From NCBI GenBank assembly GCA_945890755.1, contig CAMDDA010000004.1, positions 1 through 49,449 on the forward strand: DNA of 49,449 bases, written 5' to 3'. This DNA comes from Candidatus Kuenenia stuttgartensis (lineage in GTDB: Bacteria; Planctomycetota; Planctomycetia; Pirellulales; UBA1268). The notes under the pieces were generated by a model. It made no database searches. It saw only the letters and a program-made list of their open reading frames with translations, and was not told the DNA's origin. Both the position numbers and the translations under genes were made by a program. Shown here piece after piece: positions 1 to 8,688 of this stretch. Every line of letters starts with the position of its first letter. Positions within the stretch are counted from its first letter, which is position 1.

Positions 1-13
1 CAAGGAGGTGTCC

Positions 14-942
14 ATGAAGCCGTACTCAAAAGAGTTCCGCGGAGAGGTGCTGGCGGCCTGCGATCGAGGTCGCGGGACGCGCGAGGTTGCCACGCACTTC
101 AACGTCAGCGAGTCGTGGGTTCGACGCGTCAAACAAGAGCGTCGCGAACTCAACAAGATTGCGCCGTGCCTGACGCGACGACGCGTGCCCCTGTGGGCTG
201 GGATTGCCGACCGGATGCGAGAGGTCATCCGAGAGAAGCCAGACCTGACGCTTCGGGAGCTCAAGGCAGAGCTTCAGACGAATCTCTCCGTTCAGACGCT
301 GTGCACGGCGCTGCACAAGCTTCGCCTGACCGTCAAAAAAAAGTCCTCATCGCCACGGAAAGGGAGCGGCCGGACGTCGCCGAGAGGCGGGAGGAACTCA
401 AGCGAGAGCAGACGCAACTGAATCCCGACCGGCTTGTCTTCATCGACGAAACGTGGGCGAAAACGAACATGACCCGTCCTCGAGGGCGGGCGCCCAAAGG
501 CGAGCGACTGCTTGCGAGCGTACCGCACGGTCACTGGAAGACGACCACGTTCCTCGCGGCACTGCGGGCGACGGGCCTGACAGCGCCTCTGGTCGTCGAT
601 GGGGCTATCAACGGCGAACTCTTCCTGGGCTGGGTCAGGTTCCATCTCGTGCCCACGCTTCGTCCAGGCGACATCGTCGTCATGGACAATTTGGGAGCTC
701 ATAAAGTCGCGGGAGTTCATGAGGCCATCACGGCCGTGGGTGCAAGGCTGTTGTACCTGCCGCCATACAGCCCGGATCTGAATCCGATTGAACTCGTCTT
801 CTCGAAGTTCAAGTGGCTCTTGCGGAGTGCATCAGCGAGGACCGTCGAGTCGCTCTGGTCGCTGTGCGGTGAACTGCTCGACCGGTTCACTGAGGCCGAG
901 TGCCGCAACTGCTTCAAGCATTGCGGCTACCGCTACACGTAG
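14..942 (+). CDS. IS630-family transposase made by -1 frameshift
   Basis: DDE transposase that would cut and rejoin the element's ends. The first frame starts at ATG 14, five bases after an AAGGAGG site; a GTG at 8 is in frame but overlaps that site. It encodes a helix-turn-helix domain ([18 protein letters not shown]) and would stop at 421. The second frame, open from 115 to 942, carries the catalytic part: FIDETW (first Asp), VMDNLGAHK (second Asp) and [11 protein letters not shown] (Glu). The two frames meet at a run of eight adenines at 335-342, where a -1 shift joins VKK to VLIATERER and gives one protein of about 309 residues. Programmed -1 shifting is known in several IS630 elements. 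The catalytic residues and frames look intact, so the gene may be active. The alternative is a disabling indel in the A run. Confidence 0.8.
337..343 (+). other. -1 ribosomal frameshift site A_AAA_AAG
   Basis: Read in the first transposase frame, bases 337-343 are A AAA AAG, the classic X XXY YYZ slippery heptamer. It lies exactly where the helix-turn-helix frame must pass to the catalytic frame one base back. A GC-rich stretch follows (about 365-395) that could fold as a stimulator, but no structure was worked out. Confidence 0.6.
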
Positions 943-1094
943 ACAGGACGCGCTCTAGGGTGGACGTGTAAAGAATCTGCCTGTCCGGGCCCCACAGCCC
1001 TGATGCCCGCACAAGGCACGTTTCACGTTTCTGTAATTTTCTGACACACGGTCCTTTTTTGACAGGAACGTGGCGGTGGGCCACACTCCACCAA

Positions 1095-2270
1095 ATGCCG
1101 CACCCCAGGCCACGACATCTCGAAAGCCGCATTCGACAGGCTCTGACCTGGTCGCCATCGGTTTCGCTCGTGGGAATGCGGCAGTCCGGCAAGACCACAC
1201 TCGTCAAACGGATCTGCCCCGGCTACCTGTCTTTTGACGACGATACGCTCGTGGGAGCAACCGAAGCCGGCACGTGGGATCGGTTCCTCTCCCAGCCCCG
1301 GCCGCTCGCTCTCGACGAAGTGCAAAAGGCGCCCCGGGTATTCTCGCGGCTGAAGCTCTGGATCGACGAGCGTCGCCGACCGGGCCAATTCGTGCTCACT
1401 GGATCAGTCCGGTTCTTGAGCCGTCGGGCGATCCGCGAGTCGCTGACCGGACGGACCGCGCTCCTCGAACTGCTCCCGCTCACGGTCGCCGAGGCCCACG
1501 GCCGCCCGCTCGCGAATGCTGTCTCCCGCCTGTTGAAGCTCGATGAAAAAGCGATCCGGCAACTGGAGGGCGACGCCTGGTGCTCCGCATCGACACTGGA
1601 ATCGTACTGCACTCGCGGAGGCATGCCCGGGATCTGTTTTCATCGGAACGATACCGTCCGCCGGCATGCCTGGGACAGTCATCTCGATGCCGTGCTCGCT
1701 CGTGATCTGCAGTTGGTCTACGCGACGCGGATCGGCGTGTCTCGCATCAAGGGTCTGTTTGCGCACATGGCAGCCCAGCAGGGAGAGCCGTTGCCGCTCG
1801 CCCGGCTGGCCCGCATCGTGGGTGCGAGCGACAAGACGACGACACAGCTGCTTCAGGCATTCGAGTCGCTGTTTCTGATTCGCCGTCACGGCAAGGGCTG
1901 GTATTGCGAGGACATGGGGCTGGCGGCGGCCGCCTGCAAGGCTTCTTGGCTGCATGAGGCCGTGCCGCTGCGTCGCTGGGTGTTCGGGGAGTTGCTTGCC
2001 CAGCTCCAGATCCACCACGCCAACAGCCATCAGTTCGGCGAACACCGCACCCGCGGGGGTGCCTATGTTCCGTTCGTCATCACGATCGAGGCTGGCACGG
2101 TGCTGCTCACCGTCGATGCAGCGCCGGCCCCTTCCGAGAAATCGTTGAAGAGTCTCGGGAGCTTCCGTGGTCGCGGCCGGCATGTCGTGCGCGTGGCCCT
2201 GCACGCGGGAGACGAAGGCTGGCGAACCCGCCGCGGGGTCTGGTGCCTGCCCGCCCGCTGGCTCGCCTGA
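1095..2270 (+). CDS. ATP-binding protein, AAA_14/DUF4143 family
   Basis: Protein of 391 residues with the layout of the widespread AAA_14-DUF4143 ATPases. A P-loop sits near residues 27-34 (GMRQSGKT), a Walker B-like strand reads LALDEVQKAP, and an arginine/sensor region follows (FVLTGSVRFLSRR). The C-terminal half is the DUF4143 part, which in this family resembles a winged helix plus a nuclease-like fold. The biochemical role of the family is not established; members are frequent in accessory DNA and have been suggested to be mobile or defence-associated. The frame is open from a TTG at 1059, but ATG 1095 leaves a normal family N-terminus and was chosen. It lies just downstream of the IS630 element and on the same strand, so it could have arrived with mobile DNA. 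Confidence 0.8.
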   Translation: MPHPRPRHLESRIRQALTWSPSVSLVGMRQSGKTTLVKRICPGYLSFDDDTLVGATEAGTWDRFLSQPRPLALDEVQKAPRVFSRLKLWIDERRRPGQFVLTGSVRFLSRRAIRESLTGRTALLELLPLTVAEAHGRPLANAVSRLLKLDEKAIRQLEGDAWCSASTLESYCTRGGMPGICFHRNDTVRRHAWDSHLDAVLARDLQLVYATRIGVSRIKGLFAHMAAQQGEPLPLARLARIVGASDKTTTQLLQAFESLFLIRRHGKGWYCEDMGLAAAACKASWLHEAVPLRRWVFGELLAQLQIHHANSHQFGEHRTRGGAYVPFVITIEAGTVLLTVDAAPAPSEKSLKSLGSFRGRGRHVVRVALHAGDEGWRTRRGVWCLPARWLA

Positions 2271-2438
2271 CGGCGACGCCAGACCGCTCCGCGCAGAGGA
2301 TCCGGGGCCGCAATGGGTGATTTCGGTGCCGAAGCGATGGATGTGGTCCCGCCGGCCCCCGCGTGAAAACCGGCAGTTTCGGGGTTTCGGGCGAACGGGC
2401 GGATGTGCTACCGTTCCCGCCCCCTCCGGACCCGATGC

Positions 2439-4076
2439 ATGTACAAACTCCTCCTCTGCTGGCGGTATCTCCGCACCCGCTGGATCGCGCTGGCGAGCGT
2501 GGTGAGCGTCACGCTCGGCGTGGCCACGATGATCGTGGTCAACGCCGTGATGGCCGGCTTCTCCCATGAGATGCAGACGCGAATTCATGGAATCCTTTCC
2601 GACATCGTGTTCGAGGCCCACTCGCTCTCGGGCTTCCAGGATCCGGTCTGGCATATGGAGGAGATCCGGCGGGCGGCAGGGGACGACATCGCCGGGATGA
2701 CGCCGACCGTGGCCGTGCCGGCGATGCTCAGCTTCCAGGTCCGCGGCCAGTGGATCACCCGGCAGATCATGTTCATCGGGATCGACGAGACGACGCACGC
2801 CTATGTGAGCGACTTCGGCCGCTACCTGCAGCATCCGGGCAACCGGGAGCGGCTCTCGTTCGCGCTGCGCGAGGGGGGCTACGACACGGTCGACAGCCAG
2901 TCCGACGGGCCGGGACCCACACGGCCGGCGCTCGAAGGAGCGGGCTGGCCCCACCGGCGGATGCGAGTGGAGCGAGAGCGGGTGTGGCGGGAGAAACTCG
3001 AGGCTGATCGGGCCAAGGCCGCGGCCGACCAGGCCGCCGAGGGCGTGCAGCCGGCGTCGGCCGTGGGGCCGGTGCGGCCGGTCGATCAGCAGGTCGATGC
3101 AGTGCTTGCGGCCACGAGTCAGTCGGCTGCTGCGGCTGTGGCGAGTGATCAGCCCAAGGCGCCTGACCCATTCAAGGCCGCGCGGCCTGACGAGGGCCGC
3201 GCGATGGATCCGGCCAAGGAGCAGTTCACGGGCATCGTGCCGGGCATCGGCCTGGCGAGTTTTCGCGACTCGACGGGCGTGGATCGGTTTCTGGTGCTGC
3301 CCGGCGACGACGTGAAGGTGACGTTCCCGACGGCGGGCACGCCGCCGAAGGCCGTGAGCGACACGTTCACGGTCGTCGATTTCTACGAGAGCAAGATGAG
3401 CGAGTACGACTCGAACTTCGTGTTCGTGCCGATCGCCCAGCTCCAGCGGATGCGCGGGATGATCGACCCGCAGTCGGGCCTGGCGAGCGTCAACTCGATC
3501 CAGATCAAACTCAAGGACGGCGCCGATCTCGACGTCGTCCGCGACCGGCTGCGGAAGGTCTTTCCGGCCGACATGTATGCCGTCTCCACCTGGCGGGACA
3601 AGCAGGGGCCGCTGCTCTCGGCCGTGGAGATGGAGATGTCGGTGCTCAACATTCTCCTGTTTCTGATCATCGCCGTGGCCGGCTTCGGCATCCTTGCGAT
3701 CTTCTTCATGATCGTGGTCGAGAAGACCCGCGACATCGGCATCCTCAAGTCGCTGGGCGCCGGCTCGACCGGCATTGCCGGGATCTTCCTGGGCTACGGC
3801 CTGTTCCTCGGGCTCGTGGGAGCCGGGGCCGGGCTTGGGCTGGGGCTGGCGATCGTCTGGAACATCAACTCGATCCGGGCGGGCGTCGAATGGTGCACGG
3901 GCCAGCGGGTGTTCGACCCGTCGATCTACTACTTCTTCAAGATTCCCACGATCATCGAGCCGTTCACGATTTTCTGGATCATCGCCGGTGCCGTGGCGAT
4001 CGCCGTGGCATCGAGCGTGCTGCCCGCGCTGCGGGCGGCCCGGCTGCACCCCGTGGAGGCGCTGCGTCATGATTAA
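2439..4076 (+). CDS. FtsX/LolC-like ABC transporter permease with long insert
   Basis: Inner-membrane permease of 545 residues, type VII (MacB/LolCDE/FtsX) topology. One membrane helix lies at about residues 14-38, followed by a large periplasmic domain and three C-terminal helices in the FtsX domain (segments around NILLFLIIAVAGFGILAIFF, GIFLGYGLFLGLVGAG and FTIFWIIAGAVAIAV). With the ATPase encoded next, it would form a transporter that pulls lipoproteins or other envelope substrates out of the membrane, as LolCDE does. The periplasmic domain is interrupted at about residues 145-262 by a hydrophilic stretch rich in Ala, Arg, Gln and Pro. ATG 2439 was preferred to ATG 2403 because the shorter form begins directly before the first helix. 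The stop overlaps the ATPase start by 8 bases, indicating translational coupling. Confidence 0.88.
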   Translation: MYKLLLCWRYLRTRWIALASVVSVTLGVATMIVVNAVMAGFSHEMQTRIHGILSDIVFEAHSLSGFQDPVWHMEEIRRAAGDDIAGMTPTVAVPAMLSFQVRGQWITRQIMFIGIDETTHAYVSDFGRYLQHPGNRERLSFALREGGYDTVDSQSDGPGPTRPALEGAGWPHRRMRVERERVWREKLEADRAKAAADQAAEGVQPASAVGPVRPVDQQVDAVLAATSQSAAAAVASDQPKAPDPFKAARPDEGRAMDPAKEQFTGIVPGIGLASFRDSTGVDRFLVLPGDDVKVTFPTAGTPPKAVSDTFTVVDFYESKMSEYDSNFVFVPIAQLQRMRGMIDPQSGLASVNSIQIKLKDGADLDVVRDRLRKVFPADMYAVSTWRDKQGPLLSAVEMEMSVLNILLFLIIAVAGFGILAIFFMIVVEKTRDIGILKSLGAGSTGIAGIFLGYGLFLGLVGAGAGLGLGLAIVWNINSIRAGVEWCTGQRVFDPSIYYFFKIPTIIEPFTIFWIIAGAVAIAVASSVLPALRAARLHPVEALRHD

Positions 4077-4773
4077 GGCTTCGTCGCTGCTCCGCGTGCG
4101 CGACCTCCGCAAGAGCTACCGCTCGGGCGATCACCGGCTGGAGGTGCTCCGCGGCGTTGACTTCGACCTGGCGACCGGCGAGTTCGTGGCCGTGGTCGGC
4201 CAGAGCGGCTCCGGCAAGAGCACGCTGTTGCACCTCATGGGCCTGCTCGATGCGGCCGACTCGGGCGAGATCGAGCTGGGCGAGATGCGGATCGACCGAC
4301 TGCCATCCGCTCGCCGCGACCGGCTCCGCAACTCGGCGATCGGCATGGTGTTTCAGGCGTATCACCTGCTGCCGGAGCTTGACGCGCTGGAGAACGTGCT
4401 CGCGCCCCTGATGGTGCGGCACGGCGTCATCGAGTGGCTGCGGGTGCGGCGGGAGGCCCGGGCCCGGGCGGCGGAGTTGCTCGCCCGGTTCGGTCTCGGC
4501 GGCCGGCTGCACCACAAGCCGCGGCAGCTGTCCGGCGGCGAGATGCAGCGGGTGGCGATCGCACGGGCCTTGGTCACGCAGCCGCGGGTGCTCCTCGCCG
4601 ACGAGCCGACGGGCAATCTCGACGAGGCCACGGGGGGCGAAATCCTCGACACGCTCTGCGAGTTGAACCGTGCCGACGGCCTTTCTATAGTGCTCGTCAC
4701 CCACGACGCGGCGATCGCCCGGCGGGCCGACCGGATCGTGCGGCTGGCCGCGGGTCGCGTCGAAGCCGCCTGA
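4069..4773 (+). CDS. ABC transporter ATP-binding protein, LolD/MacB type
   Basis: ATPase of 234 residues that powers the preceding permease. Walker A is GQSGSGKS at residues 44-51. The Q-loop falls in GMVFQAYHLLPEL, the ABC signature is LSGGEMQRVAIARA, Walker B is LLADEPTGNLDE, and the switch histidine is in LVTHD. The pattern MVFQAYHLLPELDALENV is typical of the LolD/MacB/FtsE branch. ATG 4069 lies inside the permease gene and overlaps its stop codon. The same frame is open back to 3775, but that part is a shadow of the permease. Lipoprotein release is the most likely job, since Planctomycetota have an outer membrane and many lipoproteins. An efflux role like MacB cannot be excluded. Confidence 0.92.
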   Translation: MIKASSLLRVRDLRKSYRSGDHRLEVLRGVDFDLATGEFVAVVGQSGSGKSTLLHLMGLLDAADSGEIELGEMRIDRLPSARRDRLRNSAIGMVFQAYHLLPELDALENVLAPLMVRHGVIEWLRVRREARARAAELLARFGLGGRLHHKPRQLSGGEMQRVAIARALVTQPRVLLADEPTGNLDEATGGEILDTLCELNRADGLSIVLVTHDAAIARRADRIVRLAAGRVEAA

Positions 4774-4801
4774 CCGGCCCCGCCCACCTGAAAGGCTCGC
4801 C

Positions 4802-5659
4802 ATGTCTCGCATCGTGTTCATGAACGACCGGCTCGTGCCCGAGGCGGACGCCCGGGTGAGCGTGTTCGACCACGGCCTGCTCTACGGCGACGGCGTGTTC
4901 GAGGGTCTGCGGTCCTACTCGGGCCGCGTGTTCCGGCTCGACGAGCATCTCGACCGGCTCTACGCCAGTGCCCGGGCGATCTGCCTGGAGATTCCGCTCG
5001 CCAAGGAGGCAGTGGCGAAGGCGGTGAACGACACGCTCGCCGCCAACAAACTCTCCGACGGCTACGTGCGGCTCGTCGTGACGCGCGGCGCCGGCTCGCT
5101 CGGCCTCGATCCCAACCGCACGAAAAACCCGCAGGTGATCGTGATCGCCGATACGATCGCCCTCTATCCGCGTGAGCATTACGAAAAGGGGCTGCGGATC
5201 ATCACCGCCGCCACGCAGCGGACGCAGTCGGCCGCGCTCTCGCCGCGGATCAAGTCGCTCAACTATTTGAACAACATCATGGCGAAGCTCGAGGGCCTGC
5301 AGGCGGGCTGCGTCGAGGCCCTGATGCTCAACCACAAGGGGGAAGTGGCCGAGTGCACGGGCGACAACATCTTCGTCGTCCGGGGCGCGAAGCTGCTCAC
5401 ACCGCCGCCAGACGCCGGCATCCTCGAGGGGATCACCCGCAACGCCGTCATGGAACTGGCTCAGGCGGCCGGCATCGACTGCCGCGAGCAGGCGCTCGTT
5501 CGGCATGATCTCTACACGGCCGATGAGTGCTTCCTGACCGGTACGGCCGCCGAGGTGATTCCGGTCGTCGAGATCGACGGCCGGAAGATCGGGGCCGGTG
5601 TCCCGGGCCCGATCACGGCCCGACTCACGCAGGACTTCCACGCCCTCGTGCGGCAGTAG
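4802..5659 (+). CDS. ilvE: Branched-chain amino acid aminotransferase
   Basis: PLP enzyme of fold type IV, 285 residues, expected to interconvert Leu, Ile and Val with their 2-oxo acids using glutamate/2-oxoglutarate. The N-terminal motif VFDHGLLYGDGVFEGLR (residues 21-37) is typical. The lysine that binds PLP is K151 in PRIKSLNYLNNI, and the Glu that contacts the PLP pyridine nitrogen is in EVAECTGDNIF. The C-terminal phosphate-binding segment is FLTGTAAEVIPV. D-amino-acid transaminase and aminodeoxychorismate lyase share this fold; the SLNYLNNI and GTAAEV motifs fit IlvE better. It starts 28 bases after the ABC ATPase on the same strand and may be read from the same transcript, although no functional link is evident. 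Confidence 0.9.
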   Translation: MSRIVFMNDRLVPEADARVSVFDHGLLYGDGVFEGLRSYSGRVFRLDEHLDRLYASARAICLEIPLAKEAVAKAVNDTLAANKLSDGYVRLVVTRGAGSLGLDPNRTKNPQVIVIADTIALYPREHYEKGLRIITAATQRTQSAALSPRIKSLNYLNNIMAKLEGLQAGCVEALMLNHKGEVAECTGDNIFVVRGAKLLTPPPDAGILEGITRNAVMELAQAAGIDCREQALVRHDLYTADECFLTGTAAEVIPVVEIDGRKIGAGVPGPITARLTQDFHALVRQ

Positions 5660-5692
5660 ACCCGTCGCTCCGCAAGGGGCAGGCTGCCGGCT

Positions 5693-6130
5693 TCACCGCC
5701 TGGGACGGTGATCCTCGTCCCCCATGCCGTCGTATCGCGACACGTAGCCCGGCTCACGGGCGCGGACGATCTCGGCCTCGTACTCATCGACGATCCGCCG
5801 CTGGAGATGTTCACGACAGGCGGCGTTGATCGGATGGGCGATGTCGGCGTAGAGCCGGAGGCGGCCTTCGTCGTCCCGCGGCAAGGTGTTGGTGGTGAGC
5901 TTGGTGCCACACTGGTTGCAATAGCAGGCCCGCAGCGGGTTCTTGAAGCCGCAGCCGTGGCAGTGGCCGCAGAGCTTGCGGCTGGGCATGGCGACGAACG
6001 GCCCGCTCGGGCCGCCGATGATCTTCAGGTCCCGAATCACGAACGCCGCGTCGATCGTGATCGAGCAGAAGGCCAGCAGCCGCTCGGCAGCGTTCTCCAC
6101 CAGCTTGATCCGCACCTCGGTGATTTCCAT
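5693..6130 (-). CDS. spoVG: SpoVG family RNA/DNA-binding regulator with inserted zinc ribbon
   Basis: The 145-residue protein begins [11 protein letters not shown], the standard SpoVG N-terminus, and contains the conserved blocks [26 protein letters not shown] and YADIAHPIN. SpoVG proteins are usually around 95 residues and bind nucleic acid; in Firmicutes they affect septation, sporulation and virulence genes. Here a cysteine-rich insert at about residues 52-92 separates the AMPS and DIAHPIN blocks. It carries CHGC (C57, C60) and CNQC (C71, C74), with extra cysteines at 54 and 69, and looks like a zinc ribbon. ATG 6130 was chosen although the frame is open to 6259, because the upstream part is a shadow of ispE. 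The gene starts 10 bases after the ispE stop, so the two are probably co-transcribed. Confidence 0.9.
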   Translation of the reverse strand: MEITEVRIKLVENAAERLLAFCSITIDAAFVIRDLKIIGGPSGPFVAMPSRKLCGHCHGCGFKNPLRACYCNQCGTKLTTNTLPRDDEGRLRLYADIAHPINAACREHLQRRIVDEYEAEIVRAREPGYVSRYDGMGDEDHRPRR

Positions 6131-6140
6131 CGCGTCTCCC

Positions 6141-7088
6141 TCACCCGCACAGCCGCACGACGAACACGCCCGGCCAGAGCCGACCGCCGTCGGGCCGCCG
6201 CTGTGCCTCGAGTCGCGCGGCGATGCCCCGCGCCTCGGCCGCCGTGCGGGCCAGGGCAAAGCAGGCGCTGCCGCTGCCCGTCAGTCGCGGCGCCGTCGCG
6301 CCGGCTCTCGTCAGCGCATCGAGCAACCGATCGACATCGGGGCAGAGGGCGCGGGCGGGCGCTTCCAGCGCGTTGTGCATGAGCGTGGCGGCGGCGCGGC
6401 CGTCACCGCGGGCGAGCGCCACGGCGAGGCGGGTCGCGTCACCACGGCGGGCGGAGTCGGGCGTGCACTGGCCGTAGACGGCTGCCGTGGAGAGTCCGGC
6501 CGCGGGCCGCACGATTACCGCCGGCAGCGGCGGAATATCGGCCACGGAGTCGAGCACTTCGCCGCGGCCGCTGGCGATCGCCGGGCCGCCTGCGAAGAAC
6601 CAGGGGATGTCGCTACCGATCCGGGCACCGACGGCCGCCAACTGTGCCGGCGACCATGCGAGCCCCCAGACGCGTGCCGCCGCCATGAGCACCGCTGCTG
6701 CATCGCTGGAGCCACCACCAAGACCGGAGCCAGCCGGAATCTCCTTCGCGAGTTCGATGTCGAGGCCCTGCGTGACGCCGGCCTCGGCAGCGAGCGCTTC
6801 AGCGGCTCGGACGACGAGATTCCGGCCGTCGGTCGGGACGTCGCCGGCCAATACGGAGCCGTCGGCGGTGGCGAGCGCACCGGCGTATCGCACCTGCAGC
6901 GAGATGCCAGGAGTCTCGGTCGCCCGCACGACGAGCGTGTCGTGAAGCGAGACCGGCACCATGAGCGACTCGATCTCGTGGTAGCCGTCCGGGCGTCGCG
7001 CGAGCACGGCGAGCGAAAGGTTGAGCTTGGCCGGCGCGCGAACGGTCAGCGAATCACGAGCGGCAAGGAGTGCTGGTTCCACGGGCAT
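6141..7088 (-). CDS. ispE: 4-diphosphocytidyl-2-C-methyl-D-erythritol kinase
   Basis: Cytosolic GHMP-family kinase of 315 residues catalysing the ATP-dependent 2-phosphorylation step of the methylerythritol phosphate route to isoprenoids. The substrate-binding motif [21 protein letters not shown] is at about residues 18-38, and the ATP-binding glycine-rich loop [17 protein letters not shown] at 117-133. A C-terminal GHMP motif, [11 protein letters not shown], is also present. It lies directly upstream of spoVG. In Bacillus subtilis ispE and spoVG are also near neighbours, separated by purR and yabJ, so the association is seen in distant phyla. The gene continues a minus-strand run that starts with the small membrane protein at 7214-7429. 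Confidence 0.93.
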   Translation of the reverse strand: MPVEPALLAARDSLTVRAPAKLNLSLAVLARRPDGYHEIESLMVPVSLHDTLVVRATETPGISLQVRYAGALATADGSVLAGDVPTDGRNLVVRAAEALAAEAGVTQGLDIELAKEIPAGSGLGGGSSDAAAVLMAAARVWGLAWSPAQLAAVGARIGSDIPWFFAGGPAIASGRGEVLDSVADIPPLPAVIVRPAAGLSTAAVYGQCTPDSARRGDATRLAVALARGDGRAAATLMHNALEAPARALCPDVDRLLDALTRAGATAPRLTGSGSACFALARTAAEARGIAARLEAQRRPDGGRLWPGVFVVRLCG

Positions 7089-7213
7089 GAAAAAACCACC
7101 ACCATCCAGCGAATTGCGAGAATCCCCCTCGCCAAAACGCCCGCACTCTACCCCTCGCCCGGGCCGTGGTCAATCCGGCTTCGCACCCGGCGGCTCACCC
7201 CGTTTTCCGACGA

Positions 7214-7429
7214 TCAACGCCAGTTCGAGACGAACGCCAGCGTTAGCAGGGCGAGGACCAGGCCGATCGCGACCAGCACGGCGAGCAGAATCGAGATGCT
7301 GCGGCCGGCCCAGAGGTCGTCGCGGATCATCTCAACGCGGTCGTCCTTGGCGAAGGACTGGTTCCAGACGGGAAATCGCCGGTCGTCGTAGACCCAGCGG
7401 GTGCGTTCTTCCAGGTGCTGCTGGCTCAT
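7214..7429 (-). CDS. Small single-pass membrane protein
   Basis: Protein of 71 residues with a charged N-terminal half (WVYDDRRFPVWNQSFAKDD) and one strong membrane helix near residues 46-67 (ISILLAVLVAIGLVLALLTLAF), ending a few residues later. I do not recognise the family. It lies upstream of ispE on the same strand, 125 bases away, and is divergent from rlmN. Coding status rests on the well-formed helix and its position between real genes. An N-in tail with a C-terminal anchor is the simplest reading. Confidence 0.6.
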   Translation of the reverse strand: MSQQHLEERTRWVYDDRRFPVWNQSFAKDDRVEMIRDDLWAGRSISILLAVLVAIGLVLALLTLAFVSNWR

Positions 7430-7533
7430 GGCGGGGAACCGAGGAATGCGGGGTAAGATTGCATAAACCTACCCCACCGGAATCGGGCATGCCAGAGCGG
7501 GCAGCCTGCCCGCCGCCCCCGTCACGCCAGACC

Positions 7534-8688
7534 ATGGAACCGACCACCCCACGGCACCTCCTCGAGCCCGACGACGGCCTGGCCGCCTGGCTCGCCGCCC
7601 ATGGTCAGCCCGTCTGGCGGGCCAAGGCGATCCGCCGCTGGCTGTTCGCCGGCCGGGCGATGTCGTTCGCCGACATGACCGACCTGCCGGCGGCGGTGCG
7701 GGCCGAGCTCGAGGCCGACTTCACGATCTGGACCACGTCGATCGCGATGCACCATCGGGCCGACGACGGCACCGAGAAGCTGCTCCTGGAGCTGGTCGAT
7801 GGCCACCGCATCGAGTGCGTGCTCCTGCGGGATGGCGACCGGCGGACCGTCTGCATCAGTTCGCAGGTGGGCTGCGCGATGGGCTGCGTGTTCTGTGCGA
7901 GCGGCATCGACGGCGTCGTGCGGAACCTCACCACCGGCGAGATCGTCGAGCAGCTGCTGCGGCTCGCGCGGCTCCTGCCGGCACATGAACGGCTCAGTCA
8001 TATCGTGGTGATGGGGATGGGCGAGCCGCTCGCGAATCTCGATCGGCTGCTGCCGGCCCTCGCGCTGGCGCAGCACGCTGACGGCCTCGGCATCTCGCAG
8101 CGGCGGATCACGATCTCGACCGTCGGCCTGCCGCCGGCGATGGATCGGCTCACTGCCGAGAATCCCGGCTACCACTTGGCCGTCTCGCTGCACGCAGCCG
8201 ATGACGAACTGCGAACGCGGCTGGTGCCTGTGAACAAGGCGATCGGAGTGGCCGAGGTGATGGCCGCCGCCGACCGCTACTGGGAGGCATCGGGTCGCCG
8301 GCTCACGTTCGAGTACGTGCTGCTGGGGGAGGTGAACGACTCGGCCGATCATGCCCGCCGGCTCGCCCGGCTGATCGGCGGCCGCGCGGCCCTGCTGAAC
8401 GTGATCCCCTACAACCTCGTCGCCGGCATGCCGTGGAAAGAGCCCACGAACGATGCCCGCGAGCGGTTCATCGGTGTGCTCGAATCGGCGGGCATCAACG
8501 TGCAGATTCGCCGCCGCAAGGGGGCTCGGATCAATGCGGCCTGCGGGCAGCTCCGGCGGCTGGCGGCCCAGGTGGCGAGTGATCGGCCGCGGGCCAGTCA
8601 ATCGCCAGTGGCTCAGACGAAGGAACCGAAGAGCAGCACGGCGGCGAGCACGACGCCGAGAATTCCTCCGAGCCACACGGCCCAGTGA
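7534..8688 (+). CDS. rlmN: Dual-specificity RNA methyltransferase RlmN (23S rRNA A2503 / tRNA A37)
   Basis: Radical SAM enzyme of 384 residues that methylates C2 of adenine 2503 in 23S rRNA and of adenine 37 in some tRNAs. The iron-sulfur cysteines are C114, C118 and C121 (CAMGCVFC). The catalytic C-terminal cysteine is in INAACGQLR, and other family motifs include VVMGMGEPLAN, STVGL and AVSLHA. ATG 7534 gives a typical N-terminus (LAAWLAAHGQPVWRAKAIRRWLF); an in-frame ATG at 7489 is possible. The last roughly 28 residues are a Ser/Thr/Pro/Ala-rich tail not expected for RlmN. They lie where the frame runs over the antisense small membrane gene ending at 8613. Confidence 0.93.
   Translation: MEPTTPRHLLEPDDGLAAWLAAHGQPVWRAKAIRRWLFAGRAMSFADMTDLPAAVRAELEADFTIWTTSIAMHHRADDGTEKLLLELVDGHRIECVLLRDGDRRTVCISSQVGCAMGCVFCASGIDGVVRNLTTGEIVEQLLRLARLLPAHERLSHIVVMGMGEPLANLDRLLPALALAQHADGLGISQRRITISTVGLPPAMDRLTAENPGYHLAVSLHAADDELRTRLVPVNKAIGVAEVMAAADRYWEASGRRLTFEYVLLGEVNDSADHARRLARLIGGRAALLNVIPYNLVAGMPWKEPTNDARERFIGVLESAGINVQIRRRKGARINAACGQLRRLAAQVASDRPRASQSPVAQTKEPKSSTAASTTPRIPPSHTAQ

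Larger units (their letters stand above)
1..942 (+). mobile_element. IS630-family insertion sequence, left end missing
   Basis: The first 942 bases hold a transposase of the IS630/Tc1-mariner type, beginning with a ribosome binding site at bases 2-8. The left terminal repeat lies outside the window. No right inverted repeat could be paired without it, so the right boundary given is only the transposase stop codon. The element probably extends some tens of bases further. Members of this family insert at TA dinucleotides. Confidence 0.75.

Noticed and set aside
1404-4112. Minus-strand open frame of 902 codons
   Set aside because: It runs antisense across the DUF4143 ATPase and the ABC permease, both of which have clear domain motifs. 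The product is Arg/His/Asp-rich with no motif. Long antisense frames are expected in GC-rich DNA.
5943-7391. Plus-strand open frame of 482 codons
   Set aside because: Antisense to spoVG and ispE, both of which are clear families.
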